Assembly: GCA_964412815.1 (NCBI GenBank) | Contig: CAYPQF010000042.1 | Coordinates: 1-64,000 of the forward strand | DNA: 64,000 bases | Direction: 5' to 3' | Origin: JAOAFZ01 sp964412815 | GTDB lineage: Bacteria > Patescibacteriota > Microgenomatia > UBA1406 > GWC2-37-13 | In this document: positions 41,959-49,921 of the stretch, one piece after another | Layout: each line of letters begins with the position of its first letter | Numbering within the stretch: the first letter of the stretch is position 1 | Notes under the pieces: generated by a model | Databases searched by the model: none | What the model was told of the DNA's origin: nothing | Seen by the model: only the letters and a program-made list of their open reading frames with translations | Translations under genes and position numbers: made by a program

Positions 41959-42795
41959 TTATTTCAGACGTAATCTGGCGATTAGTGGAAGGTGATCTGA
42001 ACCTTTTAGTTGAAGTTTTTCAAAATCTACTAAATCAAAATTCTTTATCCAGATGTAATCCAACTTTCTCCTGATATGAAGATGAAATCTCTTTATTATG
42101 AATGTTAAGAATGCTTTTCCATAATGAATGTCTATGTCATTCAAATTAGCTGTCCACTCTGAATCTTTGGAGGCATCAAAAAATTCACTTCCAAGAACTT
42201 CATCGTGCATCAACTTCTCTTTGCCTGTTCTCAACAAGTCGAAACTATTAAAATCGCCACATATAATTTCATGGCTGACTTCTTCAAGACTTTTTAAGTG
42301 ATGCATTAAGAACAAGAGTTGTTTTTTTCTATTAGAAATACCTCCGTTGTGATCCAGATGGAGATTTACAATACGAAACTTTTCTTTGTCCAGCGAAAAT
42401 TCTGCAATTACCGTTCGCCTTTGAAAAGTGGCCGTTATTCCACCGGCAAACCAAGAAAATATTTTCTCTGGCAAACTTAATGATTTTGACTTTGGAAGAA
42501 GTAATTTTTCGTTTTTTTGTAAAGTTACTGCTTTTGAATTCCAGATAATGGAGTTTCCCATCCCAAGAAAGCTATTTTTTTCACCTAAAAAGTTGATTGA
42601 TCGCCACTCTTTACCTAAAGCAGTTGTAAGTCTATTAATAATAAATTCGCTGTCCGAATAATCTATAACCTCTTGTAAACAGAATAGAGTAACTCCCTTT
42701 TCGCTCATGCGAACTATGTTCTTTATAATATTGTCAGGATGTTTGGAAAACTGAATATTGTATGTTGCTACTACAAGTTTTTTGCCACCTTTCAT
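41959..42795 (-). CDS. Endonuclease/exonuclease/phosphatase (EEP) family protein
   Basis: A 278-residue DNase I-like enzyme: VVATYNIQFSKHP at the start, FCLQEVIDYSD with the metal-binding Glu, LHLDHNGG, EIICGDFNSFD and the terminal GSDHLPLIARL. The superfamily covers nucleases, sphingomyelinases and inositol-phosphate phosphatases; the substrate cannot be told. AT-rich. It lies 16 bp downstream of the PHP gene. A minus-strand TATAAT lies 15 nt upstream of the ATG, so it may also be expressed alone. Confidence 0.88.
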   Translation of the reverse strand: MKGGKKLVVATYNIQFSKHPDNIIKNIVRMSEKGVTLFCLQEVIDYSDSEFIINRLTTALGKEWRSINFLGEKNSFLGMGNSIIWNSKAVTLQKNEKLLLPKSKSLSLPEKIFSWFAGGITATFQRRTVIAEFSLDKEKFRIVNLHLDHNGGISNRKKQLLFLMHHLKSLEEVSHEIICGDFNSFDLLRTGKEKLMHDEVLGSEFFDASKDSEWTANLNDIDIHYGKAFLTFIIKRFHLHIRRKLDYIWIKNFDLVDFEKLQLKGSDHLPLIARLRLK

Positions 42796-42811
42796 AATGT
42801 AATGCTTTTCA

Positions 42812-43609
42812 TTATAGTAAATGACTTCTCAATATTGCATATGTCATTCGAGCAGCTTCAGATAGGTTTTGCTTGGTTGATAGACCAGCCCTTAATGGCA
42901 CAGTATTCCTATTCCTAATAGCATCCAAAACACTTTCTTCGTTGTAGACAGTTATTCCATATCCAATATTTCCTGTGTGAGCATCACTGTTTGCCAGTAA
43001 GGCACCCAGTCTATGGTTCTGTCGGTTAGCTTCGATAAATTTTCTGATATTTTTCCCAGAACTCCCGAAAATTAGCCCAGGTGCATCAATCCTTTGCATC
43101 ATTTCGGCACTTGCGTTGAAAACTTCAACTCCATCCAGATATAGTTCCTGGTCGCTAGAATTAATAATGTCATTAAGTAAAGGTAAAGATACTGAGGAAA
43201 TCCTTTTAGTTCCCGGATGTAGGATGATAGCAAGCCCACCTTGACGATGAACCATTTTGATTGTTTCGGTGAGGGGTAAGCCTTGTGGGATAAATCCTTC
43301 AATATCAAGAGCTAATACGTGACCGTCTCTAGACGACACCTCCATTCCTCGAACCACTTCTATCGGCAGTCTGTTTCGTGAAACGTAGTTCATTGCTCTG
43401 TCTGATGATTCAATAATGTCGTGATCCGTTATTGCAATAGCATTCATTCCGGCAAGTAATCCTAGTTCAACCATTTCCTCAGGACTTACACTACCGTCGG
43501 AATAGCTCGTGTGGAGATGTAGATCTGCTCTTTTACCACTTTCTCCATTTAAGAATGGTGCCTGAACTTCAGCACCTAATACCGGTACATATGTTAATTT
43601 TTCTGCCAT
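42812..43609 (-). CDS. PHP-domain phosphoesterase
   Basis: A 265-residue metal-dependent PHP protein: ADLHLHTSYSDGSVSPEEMV, AIAITDHDIIESSD, GMEVSSRDGHVLAL, IILHPGT and a late NSDAHTG provide the metal ligands in the right order. Stand-alone members hydrolyse phosphoesters such as pAp, nucleotides or histidinol phosphate. It sits 5 bp downstream of the phospholipase D gene, so the two are co-transcribed. Confidence 0.9.
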   Translation of the reverse strand: MAEKLTYVPVLGAEVQAPFLNGESGKRADLHLHTSYSDGSVSPEEMVELGLLAGMNAIAITDHDIIESSDRAMNYVSRNRLPIEVVRGMEVSSRDGHVLALDIEGFIPQGLPLTETIKMVHRQGGLAIILHPGTKRISSVSLPLLNDIINSSDQELYLDGVEVFNASAEMMQRIDAPGLIFGSSGKNIRKFIEANRQNHRLGALLANSDAHTGNIGYGITVYNEESVLDAIRNRNTVPLRAGLSTKQNLSEAARMTYAILRSHLL

Positions 43610-43614
43610 ATTAT

Positions 43615-44703
43615 TTATTTAATTCTAATTTCACTTTGCCTCATCCCATCAGCAAGTAATTGTACCTGGGCTACGATTTCAGGTTGAGTGGTAAATAACG
43701 ATACTTCCTCAGTTCCCAACTGAACAAAGAGCTCATCAAAATTATGCGATCCAATGACAGCTGTATTACTACCAAGAAGAAGAGCTTTTGCATGAACAAC
43801 CCCGGGATATCTGGTTATCCGAAATTCAGGCTTTGCTTGCCCGAAATTATGAACCAATTGGGATAATGTAGGAGTAAAACCGAGCTGCCGTTGTTCTGAT
43901 GTTATTACTTCTACATGTACTCCTCGCTTAACAGCAGCGTTAAGTTTTCTTCTCAACTCCCATGACGGTAAGAAGGGGGAGATAAGTGTGATTGTGTCTA
44001 CTTCACCATCTACAGCAGAGTATACGTGGTCCATTATCAAAGACTGTGATGGTTTCCCTCCATCAACGACAAGAGTATTATTTGCATCACATACATATTC
44101 CATGTCTAGACAGGGTTCATCATCAAACGACTTCTCAATAATTGATGCTAAGTTATTAACGATATTAAGATTACGAGTTTTTAACATAAAATCTTTTCGT
44201 TTAGCGTCAAGATTAGCTAAGTTTATTCCACCAATATAGGCAGCGTTATCTATGATAGTAATTTTCTTATGGTCTCTACCTGCAACACCTGGATATGGAG
44301 TGTGTCTTACAAGTCCTGCCGGTCTATTTGTCTGGGTTACCACACAGTGATCTGCTAACTCATTTAGCACGGCAGTGTTTTGATCTAGAAGAAACTGCTT
44401 AAATTGCCTATCTTGAACCCTCAATAATGGCAGGTGATTAAATGAATTATCGGTAACATAGTCTGAGTAAGCATCATAAGCCAGTCTTATATCCACACCT
44501 CTTTGTTGAGCTAAAACCATCTTATGGAAGAGCAGATTGGTAAAATGACCACTTTCCATAGCCATGGTTTGAATCCAGATACGTTCTGTTGCCTTGTCTA
44601 CTTCCTTGAGTTGATCAGTAAAAAAATCTACTGTTTCAAGTAAGGCATAATCTTGTTGATGCCGTAAGGGAAGTTCTGCGGAGCGTTGGGAAAACATTTC
44701 CAT
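43615..44703 (-). CDS. Phospholipase D family protein (cardiolipin synthase-like)
   Basis: A 362-residue protein with two HKD motifs: GRDHKKITIIDNAAYIGG (complete HxKx4D) and VVHAKALLLGSNTAVIGSHN (HxK, with D replaced by Asn/Ser nearby). PLD enzymes form or break phosphodiester bonds in phospholipids or nucleic acids. There is no membrane segment, unlike true cardiolipin synthases. It is the first gene of the island operon: minus-strand TATAAT ends 5 nt before the ATG, so leaderless. Confidence 0.85.
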   Translation of the reverse strand: MEMFSQRSAELPLRHQQDYALLETVDFFTDQLKEVDKATERIWIQTMAMESGHFTNLLFHKMVLAQQRGVDIRLAYDAYSDYVTDNSFNHLPLLRVQDRQFKQFLLDQNTAVLNELADHCVVTQTNRPAGLVRHTPYPGVAGRDHKKITIIDNAAYIGGINLANLDAKRKDFMLKTRNLNIVNNLASIIEKSFDDEPCLDMEYVCDANNTLVVDGGKPSQSLIMDHVYSAVDGEVDTITLISPFLPSWELRRKLNAAVKRGVHVEVITSEQRQLGFTPTLSQLVHNFGQAKPEFRITRYPGVVHAKALLLGSNTAVIGSHNFDELFVQLGTEEVSLFTTQPEIVAQVQLLADGMRQSEIRIK

Positions 44704-44785
44704 GCGGTATTATACCAGATTATTTTTATTAGCAGTTTTGTCACTATTTAAATTACGCAGCCTTGGCGCCAACGCAGTAAATATG

Positions 44786-44872
44786 TCATTTTATGTCGGG
44801 GCGGCGGGACTTGTTAGAAGCTCTTGTACGAGCTCCTGCGAGTACGTAGAGCTTCTTATATAGTCCTGCCAT
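44786..44872 (-). CDS. 28-residue basic peptide, copy 2 (directly after tRNA-Pro)
   Basis: ATG 44872 to TGA 44786-44788; same peptide as copy 1 until the end (RRPDIK). Its ATG lies 6 bases beyond the 3' end of the tRNA-Pro gene on the same strand, so tRNA 3' processing would release an RNA with a 5-nt leader. The only difference inside the shared coding part is synonymous. Expression is unproven. Confidence 0.35.
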   Translation of the reverse strand: MAGLYKKLYVLAGARTRASNKSRRPDIK

Positions 44873-44880
44873 GATTGTCG
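44796..44880. repeat. 85-bp direct repeat, tRNA-proximal end of the island
   Basis: Matches 40769-40853 apart from two substitutions. The 18-nt core recurs at 44878 as the real tRNA 3' end, so the core is present three times: 40769, 44796 and 44878. This suggests two successive integrations, one reduced to 64 bp between cores. Confidence 0.85.
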
Positions 44881-44952
44881 GGGCGGCGGGACTTGAACCC
44901 ACGACCTCACGCTCCCAAAGCGTGCATTCTAATCCATCTGAACTACGCCCCG
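44878..44952 (-). tRNA. tRNA-Pro (anticodon UGG)
   Basis: 75 nt. The acceptor CGGGGCG pairs with CGCCCCG, the D arm is GTTC/GAAT, the anticodon stem CACGC/GCGTG carries loop TTTGGGA (anticodon TGG), and the T arm is GTGGG-TTCAAGT-CCCGC. CCA is not encoded. It is the attachment site of the adjacent island. Confidence 0.95.
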
Positions 44953-45032
44953 ATGTGTAGATAGCAATTGTAACAGGTATGTGGTGTATCTGCAACGCAA
45001 ACGGCAGTCTGGGCCAAGGAGACGGGATATGG

Positions 45033-45725
45033 TCAGGGAGCCGGCTGAATATAATTAACTATCAGCCGGGGTGTTCCGATACCCGCGTTGTACAGGTATT
45101 TACGATCATTACGATCTCCTGTTCCCTTTATCACAAAGACAATCGTACGGGTATCCCCGGTGCGTGAGAGTTTCTGAATCGTCATTATCTGCCGGGTAAC
45201 ATCGATAGAGGTATCAAAATTGGACTGATCCCTGCTCCATTTAATATTGTTGGAGAGCGTAGTAAACGCAGTCGTATTACGCTTTGCAGGAGGGTTTGCC
45301 ACTGAAAATGATACCGGGGAGACCGAACGTTCCACCCCCACTCTGCTACTGACATACAGCCACTGATCACGGGAAGAAGTTAACTCTATATGTGCAGACT
45401 CGATACTGGCATCGTGCGGAATAGAGCCGCCGGTAAAAAACAGTCCCAGGTAGGAATCCGTTGTACTCTCCCCGGTGCCCAGCCAGCTTTCAGCGCTGTC
45501 AGATTGAGCCGTCCCCTCAGGTCGTATGCTCCCGGTAGTGTATGTTTCACCATCCTGATTGACAATATCCTGTGGAGAGGCGATGGTAAAGACGGTCTGA
45601 GCAGTTTTCGCATTGGATTCAAAGGCACGGGATGAGTGGGAAAAATAGAGTAAAAAGAGGACAGAGAACCCGATGGCAATGATAAAAAAGATGATAAAGC
45701 TAATAAAACGTTTGGGTAAAGCCAT
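45033..45725 (-). CDS. Unknown secreted beta-sandwich protein (DNRLRE-like)
   Basis: Start at ATG 45725 (upstream extension unlikely). A membrane helix or signal (FISFIIFFIIAIGFSVLFLLYF) precedes a beta-rich domain. The pattern IPHDASIESAHIELTSSRDQ, FDTSIDVTRQIM and GIGTPRLIVNYI resembles DNRLRE-type sandwiches found in extracellular proteins. Probably a surface-exposed binding module. It stands alone between tRNA-Pro and the metal transporter. Confidence 0.6.
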   Translation of the reverse strand: MALPKRFISFIIFFIIAIGFSVLFLLYFSHSSRAFESNAKTAQTVFTIASPQDIVNQDGETYTTGSIRPEGTAQSDSAESWLGTGESTTDSYLGLFFTGGSIPHDASIESAHIELTSSRDQWLYVSSRVGVERSVSPVSFSVANPPAKRNTTAFTTLSNNIKWSRDQSNFDTSIDVTRQIMTIQKLSRTGDTRTIVFVIKGTGDRNDRKYLYNAGIGTPRLIVNYIQPAP

Positions 45726-45781
45726 AGAAAAAATAGCACTGAGCCTAATAGTTACACTATAGCGCATACGGGAAAGCCTTG

Positions 45782-46579
45782 TCAAGAATGCCGGGAGAGC
45801 TGGCTGAGACAGAAGATCAGAATGACCGTGAGTACCACCGTTGCCCCGCTGGGGACATCAAGATAAAACGAAGCCAGAAGGCCGGTAATCACGCTTAAGA
45901 CCGAGATCGCGACGCTGTGGAGTATCGTTGTCCGGAAACTGCGGGCAAACGTAATAGCGGTCAAAACAGGGATAATCATGAGCGAACCAATTAAGAGTAC
46001 CCCGACAATTCTGATCGCAAGGGTGACAGTAACAGCAACCAGTACAATAAACAGCATGTTAATTGCGCCCGTCCGAATGCCTGACACTTGGGCATACTCA
46101 GGATCGAACGATGTTATAAACAGTTCTTTATAACACAGACCGATTACAGCCAGGACGCCGGCTGCCAGTGCGCCAATAGTCACGAGATCCGCACGGGTGA
46201 TAGTTGTGATACTTCCAAACAGATAACTCATCAGGTTAACATTACCGGCATCTGAGAGGGAGATCAGAAGAATTGCCAGGGCCAGACTTCCGGACAGAAA
46301 AACCGCCAGCAGCTGTTCTCCTCCAAACAGATTACGCGATCGCAGACGCTCTATCAACACGGCTGCAATCGAGGTAACCACAACAGAGACCAGGACCGGA
46401 GACGCGTGTAACAATATTCCCACTGCTACACCAACCAGTGAGACATGGGACAGGGTATCAGCCATAAGCGAGTAGCGGCGCACAACCAGAAATGACCCGA
46501 TCAGCGGAGCCACGCAGGCAATAATCAGTCCGCCGATAACGGCATTGGTAATAAATGAATACTGAAATATCTCAAACAT
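45782..46579 (-). CDS. Zinc/manganese ABC transporter permease (ZnuB/ABC-3 family)
   Basis: A 265-residue protein with about eight hydrophobic helices, opening FEIFQYSFITNAVIGG and containing ADTLSHVSLVGVAVG, the ABC-3 family hallmark. It forms the channel for Zn2+ or Mn2+ with the next two gene products. Its start overlaps the ATPase gene by 8 bp. Last gene of the operon. Confidence 0.92.
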   Translation of the reverse strand: MFEIFQYSFITNAVIGGLIIACVAPLIGSFLVVRRYSLMADTLSHVSLVGVAVGILLHASPVLVSVVVTSIAAVLIERLRSRNLFGGEQLLAVFLSGSLALAILLISLSDAGNVNLMSYLFGSITTITRADLVTIGALAAGVLAVIGLCYKELFITSFDPEYAQVSGIRTGAINMLFIVLVAVTVTLAIRIVGVLLIGSLMIIPVLTAITFARSFRTTILHSVAISVLSVITGLLASFYLDVPSGATVVLTVILIFCLSQLSRHS

Positions 46580-47309
46580 CTGTGTGATGATGGCTTACGG
46601 GCTGTACATCCGGTCCGTATACTTGTAACAGATAGTCTTTGGTAGAAAAATGTGCCTGGTCGGTATGACAGATTAGATGCTTGTTGACGCAGATGATATG
46701 ATCAGCGGTGCGGGTTACCACATCCAGATCGTGTGTTACAAACAGAATGGTCAGTTGTAACGACTGATGCAGCTCTTTGAGAAACTGGAGAAATGCTTCC
46801 TGGGAAGACGCATCAATCCCCACCGTCGGTTCGTCCAGAATCAGGATGGACGGTTCGGACGCCAGTGCCCGGGCAATATAGACCCGCTGGCGTTCTCCTC
46901 CGGATAACTGGTGAATTTCACGATGTCTTTTAGCAGTCATACCTGTTTTTTTGAGCGCCAGTTCTATCTGCGCTCTGTCTTCTGCGCCAAACTGTCTAAA
47001 CAGACCTCGTCGCGCAATACGACCCATTCCGACCACCTCTTCTACGGTTACCGGGACATATGACGTATCCTGACCGATTCGTTGCGGAACATACCCAATC
47101 TGTGCTTCGGAAACAGTGACTGTCCCTTTTTGAGGCTTTTCCAGCCCAGTGATGAGTTTCAGCAGGGTTGTTTTACCACCGCCATTCGGGCCGACCAATG
47201 CAACAAATTCTCCTTTTTTTATTGAGAGCGAAATAGATTCCAGTACCGGCTGACGTGGCTGGTAGCCAAAGGTGACATGCGAAAATGTGATGACGGGTGT
47301 TACTGACAT
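46572..47309 (-). CDS. Metal ABC transporter ATP-binding protein (ZnuC-like)
   Basis: A 245-residue ABC ATPase: Walker A GPNGGGKTTLL, signature LSGGERQRVYIARAL, Walker B ILILDEPTVGID and the His switch VTHDLD. It powers metal import with the permease. The C-terminal tail has a His cluster (SHHHTDV) that could bind metal. It overlaps both neighbours, by 8 and 10 bp. Confidence 0.93.
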   Translation of the reverse strand: MSVTPVITFSHVTFGYQPRQPVLESISLSIKKGEFVALVGPNGGGKTTLLKLITGLEKPQKGTVTVSEAQIGYVPQRIGQDTSYVPVTVEEVVGMGRIARRGLFRQFGAEDRAQIELALKKTGMTAKRHREIHQLSGGERQRVYIARALASEPSILILDEPTVGIDASSQEAFLQFLKELHQSLQLTILFVTHDLDVVTRTADHIICVNKHLICHTDQAHFSTKDYLLQVYGPDVQPVSHHHTDV

Positions 47310-48265
47310 TGGAGAGCGGTACGCAACTGGAACAGGTTTTCTTCCATAATCGAAATATAACTCGCCGTGTCTGGTGACTGATCTGCCGTCAACCCTTCAA
47401 GCGGGTTGAGTACGAGGGTACTGGCTCCGGTTTCTGCGGCTAATGTTTCACTCAGTTTGGGTGAGACCAGTGTTTCGTAAAAGATATGAGTTATGCCTGT
47501 TTCTCTCATTATCTCAGCAATTTCCGCTAATTGTTGCGGAGTTGGTTCGTCCTGAGGTGAAAGGCCGGCAATCGGGACAAACTCGATACCTGTTTCTTCT
47601 GCCAGATAGGCAAATGCATCATGTGCAACTACTGCCTTATTGAGCGAGCATGACGCTAGACCATCGGTATACGACTGCTGCAACGCTTTTAACTCAGTAA
47701 TGTATTCCTCGGCATTGTTCTGATAGAGTTCGGCATTTTGTGGATCAAGTTTTTCTAACTGAGCCTGTACCGCTTCGGTCAGGAGAATCATGTTCTCAAT
47801 TCTCAGCCACTGATGGGGATCATACTCTGAGCTGTGCAAATGTTCTTCTTCTTCGGTGTGGGATTCTTCGTTCGCATGCTCATCTGTATGTTCTTCTTCA
47901 GAGTGTTTTAACTTCTCAACCACGCTCCCTGCCTCCAACACGGTTACCCCTTTTTGCTTCAGGTCAGCCTCGATCTTTTCGGCCCAGGGTTCCATACCCA
48001 AACCATTGATAACAAAAAGATCAGCCTGCTCTATCGCCGCAATATCCGATGGCGAAGGACTGTAATCATGTGGTTCCTGACCACCGGTTACAATTTGACG
48101 GACTGCTACCGTATCCCCGGCGACGTTACGCACCACTTCTGCAACAGGGTAGATACTGGCAATTACCTGAATTTCTGCAGCGCGTTCAGATTGTATGTTT
48201 CTGAACACAATCAGACCAAGTAACACGAGCAATACAAGGAAGATTCCAAGATAAATACGTTTCAT
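47300..48265 (-). CDS. Metal-binding lipoprotein-like substrate protein (ZnuA-like)
   Basis: Start at ATG 48265 (KRIYLGIFLVLLVLLGLIVF membrane or signal segment); the longer reading would cross the promoter. Cluster A-I substrate-binding fold: QEPHDYSPSPSDIAAIEQAD, a His/Glu-rich loop (HSEEEHTDEHANEESHTEEE region, about residues 130-160) typical of zinc binders, VVAHDAFAYLAEETGIEFV and a late VLNPLEGLT. It captures zinc (or manganese) outside the membrane. First gene of a three-gene operon. Confidence 0.92.
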   Translation of the reverse strand: MKRIYLGIFLVLLVLLGLIVFRNIQSERAAEIQVIASIYPVAEVVRNVAGDTVAVRQIVTGGQEPHDYSPSPSDIAAIEQADLFVINGLGMEPWAEKIEADLKQKGVTVLEAGSVVEKLKHSEEEHTDEHANEESHTEEEEHLHSSEYDPHQWLRIENMILLTEAVQAQLEKLDPQNAELYQNNAEEYITELKALQQSYTDGLASCSLNKAVVAHDAFAYLAEETGIEFVPIAGLSPQDEPTPQQLAEIAEIMRETGITHIFYETLVSPKLSETLAAETGASTLVLNPLEGLTADQSPDTASYISIMEENLFQLRTALQCQ

Positions 48266-48290
48266 AGGCGGGATAACTAATGATACTGTA

Positions 48291-48319
48291 ATTGTATGCA
48301 ACTTAGTTGCATTTGTCAA
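48291..48319 (-). promoter_or_regulatory. Metal-transporter promoter with 17-bp palindromic operator
   Basis: TTGACA (48319-48314), 17-bp spacer and TACAAT (48296-48291) on the minus strand. The perfect palindrome ATGCAACTTAGTTGCAT (48296-48312) fills the spacer, so a bound repressor would block RNA polymerase. Its place suggests a zinc- or manganese-sensing repressor (Zur, MntR/DtxR or ArsR type); the regulator is not in this window. Confidence 0.75.
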
Positions 48320-48459
48320 TAGACTGTTATAAAAGTCTTTACGCGGTATGTATTGCCTACCCACTCAGTTGTTAGCCTCATTTACCCTTGCAATTTAAAA
48401 AAATTCATGCGTAAATAATAGATAGTACAAATTTAATCAAAAGGAGGTGCCAGAAAAAC

Positions 48460-48669
48460 ATGCCAGTAGATTTCTATAACGTTAAAACCAGAAAGACAGT
48501 TTCAATTGCAGACGATCAGGTCTCAAAGACCAAATATGAGCGTACCGCAAAAGATGGTTCAACTCAGTATCGCTATGCATTCCGCGCCACTGATCCAGAA
48601 ACATCAACCAAGTTAACAAAATTTGTTAATAAGGAAACTTGGGATAATCACCCAGGAAAAGAAGAGTAA
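48460..48669 (+). CDS. Small basic protein of unknown function, 69 residues
   Basis: Reads MPVDFYNVKTRKTVSIADDQ and then a Lys/Thr/Tyr-rich stretch with TQYRYAFRATDPETSTKLTK. No membrane segment; a compact beta-rich fold seems likely. AAGGAGGTG lies about 10 nt before the ATG, unusual among the housekeeping-tier genes here, so it is probably well expressed. Monocistronic. No family recognised. Confidence 0.7.
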   Translation: MPVDFYNVKTRKTVSIADDQVSKTKYERTAKDGSTQYRYAFRATDPETSTKLTKFVNKETWDNHPGKEE

Positions 48670-48734
48670 AAACAAGTGCATCCACCCCTGCAGGGACAAA
48701 TGCCAACGAAATCAGAGACTTGACACGAAGACCA

Positions 48735-49883
48735 TTATTTTTTCTCAATCTGCCGTTTCAGTACGGTACATGCTAATATTGTTGTAATAGGCACCGCAGC
48801 TACCAGTCCAATACTTCCTACCAGAGTTCGTACTACTTCTGTTGCCACAATCTCACTACTCAACGCCGATGAATACGATAATCCACTGTTGTAAAACAAT
48901 AAAAACAGTGGCAATGACGCTCCCGCATAGACCAGAATCAATGTGTTGACCAGCGAAGCAATATGATCTTTTCCAATATCCATGGCATGGTGAAAGATCT
49001 CCCAGAACGACGTCTGCTTCGCGGTCTTGAGCAGTTTCTCTACGATGGCAGCCTGCGAGACGGTAATATCGTCCAGAATACCCAAAGAACCGATTATCAT
49101 GCCACCGAGCAGCAGATCCCGCAGATTAATATCGCTGTTAATCATACTCTGCACAAAGAGCGCTTCATCGGATGATGCCCCGGTAAGCTTGGCACGGGTA
49201 ACAAAGAGCGCTGCCAGCAGTCCCGTAATCAAAAGCGAAAAGACCGTCCCCATAATCGCAACAGTCGTTTTCCATTTAATACCGTGCGAGATATAAAAGG
49301 TAACTGGTGAAATGAGAATTCCACCGACAATAGCAACAAAGATCGCATTATTACCGGCAATGATATTCGGCACCACAAACTGCCCGATGATCAAAAAAGA
49401 ATACGCCATTCCCAGCAACGATAAAAAGCCGTGCAGGCGGCCCACAAATAAAACAAAAGCAACAAATAAGGCAACCAGTGTCAGCAGTGTCGGCGTCCGG
49501 ACAAAATCAACAATGTAGGTCAGTTGCTCGTTTCCCTGTCCGTCTTCGGTACGCAAAATGATTACCTGATCACCCTTTTGATACGTGGAGTTAGTTGATC
49601 GTGGATCAGCCAGAATAGCAACTTCGGCGGTCTTCCCTTTTAGATCGCCACTGGTTATCTGCACGGTAGCTACGGGGCCGGTCTGCGTTTGGGAGATGCC
49701 GGTGATAGTCGCTTCGTAATAAGACTGAGACTGCGCAGGTTGATTCTGAGCAGACTGACTCTGTTCTATTTGTTGTTGTTCTGGAGCCATATTCTGGGCA
49801 TAGACCAGAAACTGGTTTTTGAATACAACCAGCAGCAGCAGACAACACAGAATGGTGAGCGGTATCTTGAAACGGAACTGCAT
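48735..49883 (-). CDS. YibE/F family membrane protein
   Basis: A 382-residue protein: signal-like first helix, Gln/Ser-rich linker, a small soluble beta domain (about residues 55-125) and then about seven hydrophobic helices with LLLGGMIIGSLGILDDITVSQA, the YibE/F hallmark. Function of the family is unknown; a transport role has been suggested. TATAAT on the minus strand ends 8 nt before the ATG, so leaderless. Confidence 0.88.
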   Translation of the reverse strand: MQFRFKIPLTILCCLLLLVVFKNQFLVYAQNMAPEQQQIEQSQSAQNQPAQSQSYYEATITGISQTQTGPVATVQITSGDLKGKTAEVAILADPRSTNSTYQKGDQVIILRTEDGQGNEQLTYIVDFVRTPTLLTLVALFVAFVLFVGRLHGFLSLLGMAYSFLIIGQFVVPNIIAGNNAIFVAIVGGILISPVTFYISHGIKWKTTVAIMGTVFSLLITGLLAALFVTRAKLTGASSDEALFVQSMINSDINLRDLLLGGMIIGSLGILDDITVSQAAIVEKLLKTAKQTSFWEIFHHAMDIGKDHIASLVNTLILVYAGASLPLFLLFYNSGLSYSSALSSEIVATEVVRTLVGSIGLVAAVPITTILACTVLKRQIEKK

Positions 49884-49921
49884 AGGCTTTTATTATACAC
49901 CGCGTTGGGAGTGGAAACGCG

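Larger units (their letters stand above)
40769..44880. mobile_element. Genomic island integrated at tRNA-Pro
   Basis: About 4 kb bounded by two 85-bp direct repeats, with the right end against a tRNA-Pro gene whose last 18 nt begin each repeat. The cargo is a minus-strand block of four AT-rich genes: phospholipase D-like, PHP, EEP and FkbM methyltransferase. No integrase lies inside, so it was mobilised in trans or lost its integrase. A GC-rich hairpin remnant (40909-40938) sits at the left end. Confidence 0.75.
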
